From assembly GCA_037445245.1 (NCBI GenBank), contig JBBIKU010000063.1, positions 1-13,327 on the forward strand: 13,327 bases of DNA, read 5' to 3'. Below, piece by piece: positions 1 through 7,030 of the stretch. The notes beneath the pieces were generated by a model. That model was not told the origin of the DNA. It saw nothing but the letters and a program-made list of their open reading frames with translations, and ran no database searches. A program made the position numbers and the translations under genes. The DNA comes from JBBIKU01 sp037445245 (GTDB lineage Bacteria > Chloroflexota > Anaerolineae > Anaerolineales > Anaerolineaceae). Position 1 is the first letter of the stretch. Every line of letters starts with the position of its first letter.

Positions 1-120
1 GCCGCTGAGCGGGTGCAGGATGATTTTGTAATAATCGTTTTCCACCGTCAAGCCATAACCCTCGCCGGAAATTTTTAAGTCCGTTGGGTATTGTGGTTTT
101 GTTGCTTTGGGGTTTCCGTA
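1..120 (-). pseudogene. Shifted-frame continuation of the preceding gene (frameshift or sequencing error)
   Basis: Read on the minus strand from the codon at 118-120, 40 codons are open to the window edge. They include GYGLTVENDYYKIILHPLSG, a well-formed protein-like segment of the kind often seen at the start of a beta-sandwich or mutarotase-like domain in carbohydrate enzymes. Inserting one base after the PS codons of the upstream frame gives a smooth join (VYLPS-YGNPKA). I see the frame switch directly. Whether it is a real mutation, a programmed event or a consensus error cannot be told from this sequence. Confidence 0.55.
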
Positions 121-764
121 GAAGGTAGGTAAACCCGGGCGCTGTTTGCAGAAATATTCGCCATGAAAGCCAATTCAACGGTCGTTGTCGGCTGGCAATG
201 CTCATCTTTTCTTTTGTCCCAGGGGGAAACACCGTATACCTGGCAGGGCACCTCTTCAGGCTTGCCGCTTACAGGATCGATTGCCACCACCCGCAATTCG
301 CTCTCCGGGTCAGTCAGGCGATCCGCATACAAACCCAGCAACAAATGCACCGGTTCTTCAGTCCGGTGCAAACCATACTCCTCAGTGAGAACAGTTGAGC
401 CGTAGTACTTCCAATTTACGTCCCAGTACCCGCCCTGCTTGGGCGCCGTGCTGGAACTCTCCAAAGTCACAAATTTTCCTTTGCTGTCTTCCAGATCAAG
501 CTCTATCTTATTGGATGAGTCATTCGTCCAATCCAGCCGTACAACGATCTCGCAGCGCTGAGCGGGGTTCCAGATATTCTTGCGATCAGAAACGCCGTCG
601 TTGTACATCCAAAAATCTCGAATCCGGCTTCCATTTCCGCGTACTTGCTTCAAGGTCAGCGCGCTATCCAGCGGCGTTTCCAACTCAAGCTTTACGTGAT
701 AATACGGATGCTCAGGATTTGGAAAACCGTATCGAGTTGTTCGTAGGGTTGTTTTTTCAGCCAT
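75..764 (-). CDS. Unrecognised cytoplasmic protein of the sugar-uptake cluster, apparently frameshifted
   Basis: About 229 residues in this frame, with no signal peptide or membrane segment. The composition (many short polar strands, abundant W, Y, D, N) suggests a beta-sandwich-rich protein. I do not recognise the family. It follows the second permease by 27-30 bases and is probably in the same transcript, so a role in handling the imported sugar is an inference from context only. Two adjacent ATGs lie at 767 and 764. The ribosome site GGGAGG is 2 bases from the first and 5 from the second, so I chose 764. The last roughly 17 residues before the stop (PSTETPKQQN onward) look unnatural, while the overlapping frame from 120 to the left edge reads sensibly (see next entry). 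A one-base loss near 118-125 would join them. The true protein is therefore probably longer and continues outside the window. Confidence 0.6.
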   Translation of the reverse strand: MAEKTTLRTTRYGFPNPEHPYYHVKLELETPLDSALTLKQVRGNGSRIRDFWMYNDGVSDRKNIWNPAQRCEIVVRLDWTNDSSNKIELDLEDSKGKFVTLESSSTAPKQGGYWDVNWKYYGSTVLTEEYGLHRTEEPVHLLLGLYADRLTDPESELRVVAIDPVSGKPEEVPCQVYGVSPWDKRKDEHCQPTTTVELAFMANISANSARVYLPSTETPKQQNHNTQRT

Positions 765-794
765 CATCGCCTCCCGAAAGTGAATATGCAGGTA

Positions 795-1679
795 TCAACG
801 AAAAGCTCCTGTCGCCAGCCCTCTAACCATGTAGCGCCAGACTGGGAATACCAAAAGGAAAGTGGGGATTAACCCAAGCACAATGCTGGAAGAAAGCAAG
901 CTCCAGGTTACATCCGGGTTCCAAGAAACGCCGGTAAGGGTCACCGGTAAGGTGCGAGTTTTCATCGAGGTTGTAATCAGCAGTGCAAACAGGAACTCGC
1001 TGTAAGAGAGCATGAACGCAAACAAGCCAGTACCAATCAGACTGGGCAGCGCCAAAGGAATTGTCACGCGCCAGAGAACCTGAAAAGGACCGCATCCATC
1101 CATCTCCGCCGCTTCTTCGATCTCTTTTGGAACACCACGAAAATAGAGGGTTAAGATGATAATGGTAAAAGGCAAGGTCAGCACGGAATAGATGGCAATC
1201 AGCGCAAAGTGCGAATCGACCAAGCCGGCATTTTTGACGATGATGTAATATGGCACCGCCAAAGCGACCGGTGGGATCAGACGACTGAGCGTAATGGTAA
1301 AAAAGATCGGTCGCCTGCCAGGAAATTTTAAGCGAGCAAAGGCATAAGCAGCCAAACTGCCGGCAATTAAATTGATGATCATGACCGCAGAGGCAACCAG
1401 TAGACTGTTTCGTATGGCTTGGGGCACCAAACGGACTTCCTGCGATATCATTGTGCGCATCTGCCCCGAGACCAAATGCGATCGGGGGATTTCGCCGGTG
1501 ATAATGTAATTGTAATTATCGGTCGTCATACCCAAACCAAACCAATCAGGTGGAAAGCGCAGCACAGCTTCTTCCGGGATTATGCCAGCAATGATTAACC
1601 ACATGATCGGGGCGGTGATAAATATGAGCAACAATATTGCTCCGAGGTAAGTGAGAATACGGGAGAATCGAGTGGTCAT
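795..1679 (-). CDS. Carbohydrate ABC transporter permease, MalG type (CUT1 family)
   Basis: 294 residues, normal for the family. It is one of the two inner-membrane subunits that form the sugar channel. The first helix covers about residues 8-31 and further hydrophobic segments follow. The EAA loop that docks on the ATPase is clear at about 189-212: EAAEMDG, then nine residues, then IPLALP. The long loop between helix 1 and about residue 85 is typical of the MalG branch. The ATG at 1679 has GGAGG eight bases upstream, and that site overlaps the end of the preceding permease gene. Only 3 bases separate the two genes, so translation is probably coupled. The substrate cannot be read from the sequence. 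Confidence 0.95.
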   Translation of the reverse strand: MTTRFSRILTYLGAILLLIFITAPIMWLIIAGIIPEEAVLRFPPDWFGLGMTTDNYNYIITGEIPRSHLVSGQMRTMISQEVRLVPQAIRNSLLVASAVMIINLIAGSLAAYAFARLKFPGRRPIFFTITLSRLIPPVALAVPYYIIVKNAGLVDSHFALIAIYSVLTLPFTIIILTLYFRGVPKEIEEAAEMDGCGPFQVLWRVTIPLALPSLIGTGLFAFMLSYSEFLFALLITTSMKTRTLPVTLTGVSWNPDVTWSLLSSSIVLGLIPTFLLVFPVWRYMVRGLATGAFR

Positions 1680-1682
1680 CGC

Positions 1683-2684
1683 TCATTCCTCCAATAAAGC
1701 GTCTCTTGGCATCGCACGGAGCAATAAAAGGATCAGCACCAGCGAGGTTAAGGCAACCATCACCGCCAGCGCCGCGCCGCGTCCGTAATTCAACATTCTG
1801 AATGTCTCTGCCCAAGTAAAGTAACTGATAAGCGTTGTAGATGTGCCCGGACCGCCACCAGTTAATCCATAGGTTATATCGTAGGCGGTCAACGCAATCA
1901 AAAGTGAATACAGTGTCACCACAACCAGCATGCCACGAATATTAGGAAGCGTGATGAAGCGGAAACGCTGCCAGGTGCTGGCGCCGTCGATAGCCGCCGA
2001 TTCATAGATTTCATCCGGGATGGATTGGATTGCAGCCAGCAGCAGAACCGTCGCCATCGGAAATTGTGTCCAAACATGGGCGACGGCAATTGCCCCCATT
2101 GCCAGCCCGGTTGTGGTCAGCCAGGGGACATAGCGCTCAATAATGCCCAATGAATATAGTGCCACATTGACCGCCCCCCAGGAATTAGCAAACATGCCCT
2201 TCCAGATAACCCCGCTGATGGCGGTCGGAATCGCCCAGGGTAGTAGCAAAATTCCGCGCAGCGCAACATCCCCAAAAAATTTTTGATTCAGCAAGGATGC
2301 AACGGCAAGCCCAATCAGCACCACCAGCGGGACAACAATGATGGTAAAGGTAAACGTGTTGGTTGCGGCGGTGATGAAATAGCTGCTTTCGGCTACCAAT
2401 TTATAATTCAGCAAACCCACAAATTTTGTGGGCAACAGAGGGGACAACGTTTGCAGGCTGCCATAAATGGCGTAAAAGTAAGGGTAGAAAGTGAAGATGA
2501 TAACCAAAATGGCAGTGGGTGTGATCATCCACAAGCCGGCTCGCAAATTTCGGGTTCGGATACTGAACCGTTTTGCCTTGGGAGCATGCCTTGCAGCGAC
2601 ACTGGGAGTATGTTCTGTTTTCATGGTATTCATTTCATCCATTTGATGGAGAGGGCGGGCATCGTCTCCCATACCAGCAATCAT
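1683..2684 (-). CDS. Carbohydrate ABC transporter permease, MalF type (CUT1 family)
   Basis: Inner-membrane permease subunit that pairs with the MalG-type protein. The first membrane helix (WMITPTAILVIIFTFYPYFY) is preceded by a basic cytoplasmic tail. The EAA loop reads YESAAIDGASTWQRF and ends in ITLPN. The start is uncertain. The frame is open from a TTG at 2714 that overlaps the stop of the binding-protein gene, but this TTG has no ribosome site. The ATG at 2684 has GAGG nine bases upstream, so I used it (334 residues). ATGs at 2633 and 2624 would give a more typical tail and would place a strong hairpin (2650-2698) wholly in the intergenic space. If 2684 is used, its ribosome site lies inside that hairpin. 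Confidence 0.93.
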   Translation of the reverse strand: MIAGMGDDARPLHQMDEMNTMKTEHTPSVAARHAPKAKRFSIRTRNLRAGLWMITPTAILVIIFTFYPYFYAIYGSLQTLSPLLPTKFVGLLNYKLVAESSYFITAATNTFTFTIIVVPLVVLIGLAVASLLNQKFFGDVALRGILLLPWAIPTAISGVIWKGMFANSWGAVNVALYSLGIIERYVPWLTTTGLAMGAIAVAHVWTQFPMATVLLLAAIQSIPDEIYESAAIDGASTWQRFRFITLPNIRGMLVVVTLYSLLIALTAYDITYGLTGGGPGTSTTLISYFTWAETFRMLNYGRGAALAVMVALTSLVLILLLLRAMPRDALLEE

Positions 2685-2698
2685 TGCACCCGCCCTCT
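2650..2698 (-). promoter_or_regulatory. Intergenic hairpin between binding-protein and permease genes
   Basis: Perfect 10-bp inverted repeat: AGAGGGCGGG in the transcript at 2698-2689 pairs with CCCGCCCTCT at 2659-2650, with a 29-base loop. No T-tract follows, so it is not a classical terminator. In known malE-malF type operons such structures protect the upstream mRNA end and lower permease expression relative to the binding protein. The same role here is an inference. It overlaps possible starts of the permease gene and could also mask the GAGG ribosome site. Confidence 0.6.
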
Positions 2699-2710
2699 TT
2701 GTTACAGAAC

Positions 2711-4120
2711 TCAAGCAAAGGTGGCTTTGAGTTCTTCCGCTTTGTTCGCAGCCTCTTCCATAGCAGCCGCAACCGAAATCTCACCGGTAGCACCGCGCAG
2801 CAATTGAATGCGCATGAACTCACTCCAAATGCCGTACCAGACGGTTTGGTTGCGCCCTCGGGCAAGGCCGGCTTGTTGTTTCAACATCATCGGGTCGATC
2901 CATTGGGCAAAGGATGCCTGGACATCCGGGTCATCATAGAGTGGGAGCTGACCAAATCCAAGCCCCTTTTCTACTGCCCAGCGTTTTGCAATAGGATACT
3001 CCCCGCCAACCTCACCGCCGAAGTATTCCAAGAACTTCCAGCAGGCATCCAACACGTCCGCGCCCCGATCCACTGCCATCTTAGTCAGCGAGTAGAATTT
3101 AGCGAAGCCGTACGTCTCGTGGGTTGCGCCCGGCATCAGTGCCAGTTTGAACTGACCCGCCAACGGTGAAGTGGCAACGTTGTTCAACTCTGCCAGGTTG
3201 TAATTGTACAGCACGGTGTACACATGTTGTCCGGTATTGAGCGCCTTAACCACATCGGTTTCGTGCGGCAACAGGTCAATCGTACCCTTGCTGTATTGGG
3301 CAGCCAGCCACTCCAATTGTTTCCAGGCTGCGCTCGCCTCATCTTTGAACAGCACATCGAAGTTTTCATTGAAGAACTCGCCGCCGCGCCCAAAGACCAT
3401 TGCGGTGAAATTTTCCAATGTGGTCGGATTGGCTTGGGCAAATTCCAAAACCATCGGCGTTGTCATGCCGGCGTCTTTGAGGAAACCTAGCTGGTCTTCG
3501 AGCTCTTCCCAGGTTTCAGCAGGTTTTTCGATGCCGTTCGCTTTCATCACCTCTTCGTTGTAAAGGAAGGAGGTGATATCAGCATAGTAGGGCAGACCGT
3601 ACAGTTTGCCATTGTAGGTCATATCTTTGAGGGCGTAACCGACGATCTTTGGTTTGTAATCGGCTGCCTCGGGGAAATAATCTTCCAACGGCACCAGCCA
3701 GCCCGCTTTAGCCCACTCCGGCAACCAGTCGCCGCCACTATAGGTAATATCGGTGGGGGTGTTGGTGGTGAAGCGGTTTACCATGGTTTCTCTGAACGCC
3801 GTCCACGAATAATCGGTCAGATTTACCGTGACGTTGGGATAGATATCCTGGAATTTTTGGATGTTATCGAGGATGGTTTCAACGCTGTAGCTCCACACTG
3901 TAAAATCCAGGGAAATTGGAGCGGCTTCTTCAGGCGGCTTGGGTTCTTCAGGTTTCGGTTCCGGGGCTACCGGTTCGGCGGGGGGAGGCGTCTCAGGGGC
4001 AGGCGGTGCACAGCCAGCCAATCCGGCAATGCCCAGCGCCGCTCCCGCGCCAGCCATGCCCTTGAGAAAATCGCGGCGCTTGATTTGGCGATTAAATAAA
4101 GCTGATTGTTTCTCGTCCAT
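2711..4120 (-). CDS. Extracellular sugar-binding lipoprotein of an ABC transporter (family 1 type)
   Basis: 469 residues. It captures the sugar outside the cell and delivers it to the MalF/MalG permeases. The N-terminus carries a twin-arginine signal (KRRDFLKG, arginines 15-16), a hydrophobic stretch 22-36 and a lipobox LAGC with Cys37, so it is likely exported folded by Tat and then lipid-anchored. Residues 38-70 form a Pro/Glu-rich spacer. The body has the usual features of large CUT1 binding proteins: an FTVWSY strand after the spacer, a KFQDIYPNVTVNL segment, and many aromatic residues for sugar stacking. The ATG at 4120 has GAGGAG about seven bases upstream. The 128-base gap from the oxidoreductase gene contains an additional orphan ribosome site. 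The sugar bound cannot be deduced. Confidence 0.93.
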   Translation of the reverse strand: MDEKQSALFNRQIKRRDFLKGMAGAGAALGIAGLAGCAPPAPETPPPAEPVAPEPKPEEPKPPEEAAPISLDFTVWSYSVETILDNIQKFQDIYPNVTVNLTDYSWTAFRETMVNRFTTNTPTDITYSGGDWLPEWAKAGWLVPLEDYFPEAADYKPKIVGYALKDMTYNGKLYGLPYYADITSFLYNEEVMKANGIEKPAETWEELEDQLGFLKDAGMTTPMVLEFAQANPTTLENFTAMVFGRGGEFFNENFDVLFKDEASAAWKQLEWLAAQYSKGTIDLLPHETDVVKALNTGQHVYTVLYNYNLAELNNVATSPLAGQFKLALMPGATHETYGFAKFYSLTKMAVDRGADVLDACWKFLEYFGGEVGGEYPIAKRWAVEKGLGFGQLPLYDDPDVQASFAQWIDPMMLKQQAGLARGRNQTVWYGIWSEFMRIQLLRGATGEISVAAAMEEAANKAEELKATFA

Positions 4121-4204
4121 TTTTTTCTCCTCTTTTTCTTCCGGTTACAAAAATTTTCGAATCCCGATCGACTTGCCGGTCAGCAAACTCTGGGTTTCCC
4201 TTTT

Positions 4205-4218
4205 GAATCACCTCCTTT
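4205..4218 (-). promoter_or_regulatory. Orphan extended Shine-Dalgarno sequence
   Basis: The minus strand reads AAAGGAGGTGATTC, eleven bases of which (AAGGAGGTGAT) match the perfect complement of the 16S rRNA 3' tail. No ATG, GTG or TTG lies at a usable distance downstream, and the next gene starts 85 bases further on with its own site. It may be a ribosome standby site, a leftover of a lost leader peptide, or chance. Confidence 0.4.
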
Positions 4219-4248
4219 TAGAAACAACCTAGCTGAACATGCCAAACA

Positions 4249-5259
4249 TTAGATTGGAAGCAGCACCTCTTGATTTTTAGCGATGGATAGTTCGGCTGCC
4301 AGAGCCACTTCCAATGATCTCCGCCCTGCCAAGCCATCTACGATTGGTTCTCGATTATGTCTGACGCAATCAATAAAGTGCTCGATTTCTAATAACGCCG
4401 CGCCCGCAAAACGTCCGTTGACCAGGGGCCAATGGCGTGTCTCAGGATAGGTAAATCCTTCGGGTGTGACCTGAATCAGGTTCATCGGATTGAAATCCAA
4501 AGCCAGAACACCCTTCGTGCCAATTACATTCATTTTCACATCACTGAACCCGCTCCACCCCTCGGTAAGACCCCATCCCACTTCGACAACGCCCAGCGCA
4601 CCATCATCGAATTCCATCATGATCCAGTTAAAATCCGCTACGCCCAGTTCTTCCATGCAACGCCCGTGAATAGCTTTGGCGAACACTTTTTTAACTTCAT
4701 GATCGGGTCGATACCAAAGGAGTTGATCAATATCGTGCACTGAGAGATAATTAATCACCGTCGTACGTCCCTGCAATCGTCTGCCTTCTTGAATTGTGGC
4801 GTTACGGCGGGTATAAGCTGAGAGCATCGTGCCAATGTCGCCGCGGGTTATTGCATCATGAATGCTTGTGTAGCAGGCTTCAAAGCGCAAGATGTATCCG
4901 GTCATTAAGCGCACGCCCGCCCGAGCGCATGCCTGGATAATGGCATCGGCGTCATCGAGAGAGGCAGCCAGGGGCTTCTCAATAAAAATATGACAGCCGG
5001 CGGAAGCGGCGCTGACAACCGGATGGCGATGATCCAGTTCAGGTGTCGAGATGATCACCGCGTCCATCCCCTCTTTTTCGAGCATCTCGTGATAATCCGC
5101 ATATGGGGTGGCGCTACATATTCCAGCCAGGCGCTTTGCCCTATCAGTATCAATATCGGCAACCGCAACAACTTTTACATCAGCCAAATCTTGTGCGATT
5201 TGGGCATGGATATTTCCCATGAATCCTGCCCCGATCATCCCTACGCGTACGGTCTTCAT
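4249..5259 (-). CDS. Gfo/Idh/MocA-family NAD(P)-dependent oxidoreductase
   Basis: 336 residues, normal family length. Cytoplasmic sugar or polyol dehydrogenase of the glucose-fructose/inositol dehydrogenase type. The N-terminal Rossmann fold has the dinucleotide loop GAGFMG (residues 10-15) and acidic residues after strand 2 (ADID, 34-37). The family signature EKP is at 94-96, with Lys95 the expected catalytic lysine, and HDID at 175-178 supplies the expected catalytic His/Asp pair. The ATG at 5259 has a very strong site, AAGGAGGAGG, seven bases upstream. The gene lies between the ROK regulator (104-base gap) and the transporter genes, so it probably oxidises the imported sugar or a derivative. 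Inositol dehydrogenase is one possibility, but the substrate is not determined by sequence alone. Confidence 0.92.
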   Translation of the reverse strand: MKTVRVGMIGAGFMGNIHAQIAQDLADVKVVAVADIDTDRAKRLAGICSATPYADYHEMLEKEGMDAVIISTPELDHRHPVVSAASAGCHIFIEKPLAASLDDADAIIQACARAGVRLMTGYILRFEACYTSIHDAITRGDIGTMLSAYTRRNATIQEGRRLQGRTTVINYLSVHDIDQLLWYRPDHEVKKVFAKAIHGRCMEELGVADFNWIMMEFDDGALGVVEVGWGLTEGWSGFSDVKMNVIGTKGVLALDFNPMNLIQVTPEGFTYPETRHWPLVNGRFAGAALLEIEHFIDCVRHNREPIVDGLAGRRSLEVALAAELSIAKNQEVLLPI

Positions 5260-5363
5260 TCGTCTTCCTCCTCCTTAGATTGTCGAACAAACTCACCAGC
5301 ACGATGTTTGTGCAGTATGACCCAAGCGGAGTACACCACGAATAAGAATGATCTACTAATAAA

Positions 5364-6602
5364 TTAATGGGACGCGGCTACCGTGTTAATCTTTGATCGG
5401 TTGTATAGGATTGGAGCTTGGAAGATTTCTTCTAAAACCAGGGTCGCAGCGCCGATGATGGCTGTATCTGGTCCCAAACTGGATGCAACGATTTGTGTTT
5501 CTCTGGCTTTTTGGCTCACCACATTCTGATAAGCGACTTTTCGCACCTCACTTAAAAGGTCATCCATGATCAACCACGGGCTTCCACCAATGATGACGGT
5601 TTCAGGGTTGATAAGATTGATCAGGTTGGTTATGCCAATACCAAGATAGAACGCCATTTTTCCGACCGCTTCACAGGCGAGCGGATCGTCCATTTTGGCG
5701 GCACGATACAACTCACTGGCGCGCCGCGGCGCCACGGCGCCCCCATTAAATGTCCGTCCTTTGCTGACCTCAGATTGAATCCACCGCAGGATCGCGTTTT
5801 CACCTGCCAGCACCTCTAAACAACCACGGGCGCCACAACGGCAAAGCGGTCCGTTGGCATCAATAATAATATGTCCAAACTCGCCGGCGGAACCCTGATT
5901 TCCGCGATACACTTTTCCATCGATGATTAAGCTGCCACCGATGCCAGGTCCGACCGAGATATATACGAAGTCTTGTTGCGTTTCGATGTGGTCATATAGG
6001 TAAACCCCCAATCCGGCAGCATTGGCCTCATTATCCAGGTATGTGGGTAAACCGGAGGCGTCTTGAATCAACTTGCTTAATGAAATATTGTCCCAGTTCA
6101 AATTGGCAGAACGGATAACAGTTCCTGTGGTGTAATCAACAATACCGGGAAAGCTGATGCCTACCCCCAGTATTTGATCGCGCTGCAAACTTGATTGCGA
6201 GACGAGCTGATCAATGGCGCAAACGACATCGGCGACGATGGACTCGGGTTGATTATCCTTGATTTCCCGTTCCGTTCGCCAAAGCAGATCACAATTCAAA
6301 TCAACGATGACGGCTCTCAAACAATTGAGCTGATGAAGATCAACCCCAATGGCATAGCCTGCGGTGCTATTTAACTCTAATAATACGGGCTTTCGACCCC
6401 GATGCGAATTTCCCGAACCATATTCACGAATATAGCCCTCTTCGATGAGTTCGGAAGTTATCAAGGTGATGGCGGCTGGGGTTAGGTTAAGCTCTCTTGC
6501 TAAATCAACTCTCGATACCATGCGCTTTCCACGCAAACTATTGACAACCAAAAAGCGGTTAATATCACGGCGTGAGAAGGTGTTGGAATTAAGTCTGCCC
6601 AC
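5364..6602 (-). CDS. ROK-family transcriptional repressor (NagC/XylR type)
   Basis: 412 residues. An N-terminal winged helix-turn-helix covers about residues 13-75 (LARELNLTPAAITLITSEL is the helix-turn-helix core), followed by the ROK sugar-binding domain. The zinc-site signature is intact: EFGH (241-244) followed by CRCGARGC (254-261). The kinase features are degraded. The phosphate loop expected as DxGGT reads GVDLHQLN near 86-93, and the catalytic Asp of the NDANA motif is Glu (NEANA, 191-195). It is therefore a regulator and not a sugar kinase. The start is GTG at 6602 with only a weak ribosome site, and no better start lies nearby. It is the first gene of the cluster and its promoter is covered by a palindrome, so it probably represses itself and the downstream genes until the sugar is present. 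Confidence 0.93.
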   Translation of the reverse strand: MGRLNSNTFSRRDINRFLVVNSLRGKRMVSRVDLARELNLTPAAITLITSELIEEGYIREYGSGNSHRGRKPVLLELNSTAGYAIGVDLHQLNCLRAVIVDLNCDLLWRTEREIKDNQPESIVADVVCAIDQLVSQSSLQRDQILGVGISFPGIVDYTTGTVIRSANLNWDNISLSKLIQDASGLPTYLDNEANAAGLGVYLYDHIETQQDFVYISVGPGIGGSLIIDGKVYRGNQGSAGEFGHIIIDANGPLCRCGARGCLEVLAGENAILRWIQSEVSKGRTFNGGAVAPRRASELYRAAKMDDPLACEAVGKMAFYLGIGITNLINLINPETVIIGGSPWLIMDDLLSEVRKVAYQNVVSQKARETQIVASSLGPDTAIIGAATLVLEEIFQAPILYNRSKINTVAASH

Positions 6603-6617
6603 AATGGCGTCCAGTCA

Positions 6618-6644
6618 ATTATTTAATTAACTTAATAAAATAAT
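6618..6644. promoter_or_regulatory. Probable ROK operator palindrome
   Basis: 27-bp AT-only palindrome (one central C) centred on 6631, with 12 of 13 base pairs matched. The left arm is ATTATTTAATTAA and the right arm is TTAATAAAATAAT; the only mismatch is at 6625/6637. Its TTATTT...AAATAA ends resemble known NagC/Mlc-type sites. It overlaps most of the -10 box and the predicted start point of the ROK promoter, 15 bases before the GTG, which fits autorepression. Confidence 0.7.
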
Positions 6645-6668
6645 ACAGAAAACAGCAGAGCTTGTCAA
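6640..6668 (-). promoter_or_regulatory. Sigma70-type promoter of the ROK-led sugar cluster
   Basis: On the minus strand a perfect TTGACA (6668-6663) is separated by 17 bases from TATTAT (6645-6640). The start point is expected near 6633, giving a leader of about 30 bases. The -10 box lies mostly within the palindrome at 6618-6644. Confidence 0.8.
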
Positions 6669-6688
6669 TGGGTTTTTCTTAAAATTTT

Positions 6689-6718
6689 GCAAAGTGAGGC
6701 TTGACCGCCCTGCTTTGC
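6689..6718. repeat. Imperfect inverted repeat between tRNA terminator and ROK promoter
   Basis: GCAAAGTGAGGC (6689-6700) and GCCCTGCTTTGC (6707-6718) flank a 6-base loop. As plus-strand RNA 11 of 12 pairs form, two of them G-U. As minus-strand RNA those two become C-A mismatches. No T-tract follows on either strand. The role is unknown. Confidence 0.35.
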
Positions 6719-6740
6719 TCCCATAATCCGGCTAATGAAT

Positions 6741-6768
6741 AAAAAAACACCCCACCAGAGGGATGTTT
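6741..6768 (-). terminator. Rho-independent terminator of the tRNA-Lys gene
   Basis: On the minus strand AAACATCCC (6768-6760) pairs with GGGGTGTTT (6753-6745), a 9-bp stem with one G-U and a 6-base loop. It runs into a T-tract (seven Ts including the stem end) and starts 8 bases after the tRNA 3' end. It works in one direction only. Confidence 0.85.
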
Positions 6769-6775
6769 CTCAGAG

Positions 6776-6849
6776 TGACTCACCAGGGACTCGAACCCTG
6801 AACCCACTGATTAAGAGTCAGTTGCTCTGCCAAATTGAGCTAGTGAGCC
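6776..6849 (-). tRNA. tRNA-Lys (anticodon CUU)
   Basis: 74-base cloverleaf. The acceptor arms are GGCTCAC and GTGAGTC (one G-U pair), with discriminator A at 6776. The D arm begins TAGCTCA. The anticodon stem is ACTGA/TCAGT around loop CTCTTAA, with the CTT anticodon at 6815-6813. The T arm is CAGGG-TTCGAGT-CCCTG. The 3' CCA is not encoded and must be added enzymatically. The gene has its own promoter and terminator. Confidence 0.95.
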
Positions 6850-6861
6850 AAGAGCATTTTC

Positions 6862-6891
6862 ATTATATCCCATCTTTTGAACCGCTGTCAA
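6862..6891 (-). promoter_or_regulatory. Promoter of the tRNA-Lys gene
   Basis: Perfect TTGACA (6891-6886), 18-base spacer and perfect TATAAT (6867-6862) on the minus strand. The expected start near 6855 leaves a few bases of 5' leader before the mature tRNA. Confidence 0.85.
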
Positions 6892-6947
6892 TGTAACCTC
6901 AACCGCCCCCCGGGTTACCCCCGATACTGTCACGCCGGAAAAATTTG

Positions 6948-6956
6948 TGCTATCAT
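6948..6956 (+). promoter_or_regulatory. Extended -10 promoter of the repeat-sortase gene
   Basis: TGC-TATCAT is an extended -10 element. A weak -35-like CTGTCA lies 18 bases upstream (6927-6932). The predicted start near 6963 leaves a leader of about 68 bases. The same core (GTGC-YATMAT) precedes the HAD gene and the 71-aa gene downstream. Confidence 0.5.
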
Positions 6957-7030
6957 TGGATGGCGTCGGATTCACCAGAGATTCTCGATGAGCGTTCAAG
7001 CGATCGTTGAATCCTTCGGGAGGGAAAGGA

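Noticed and set aside
2283..3169. Long plus-strand open frames opposite the permease and binding-protein genes
   Set aside because: They are antisense shadows with low-complexity composition, lie opposite well-recognised genes and have no ribosome sites.
4205..4221. Plus strand resembles the 16S rRNA 3' end (TCACCTCCTTT)
   Set aside because: Only this short match is present, with no rRNA sequence upstream; it is simply the reverse of an extended ribosome-binding site.
6776..6849. tRNA-Lys as a phage or island attachment site
   Set aside because: No integrase gene, no repeat of the tRNA 3' end and no island-like gene content next to it; the terminator and the ROK cluster directly follow.
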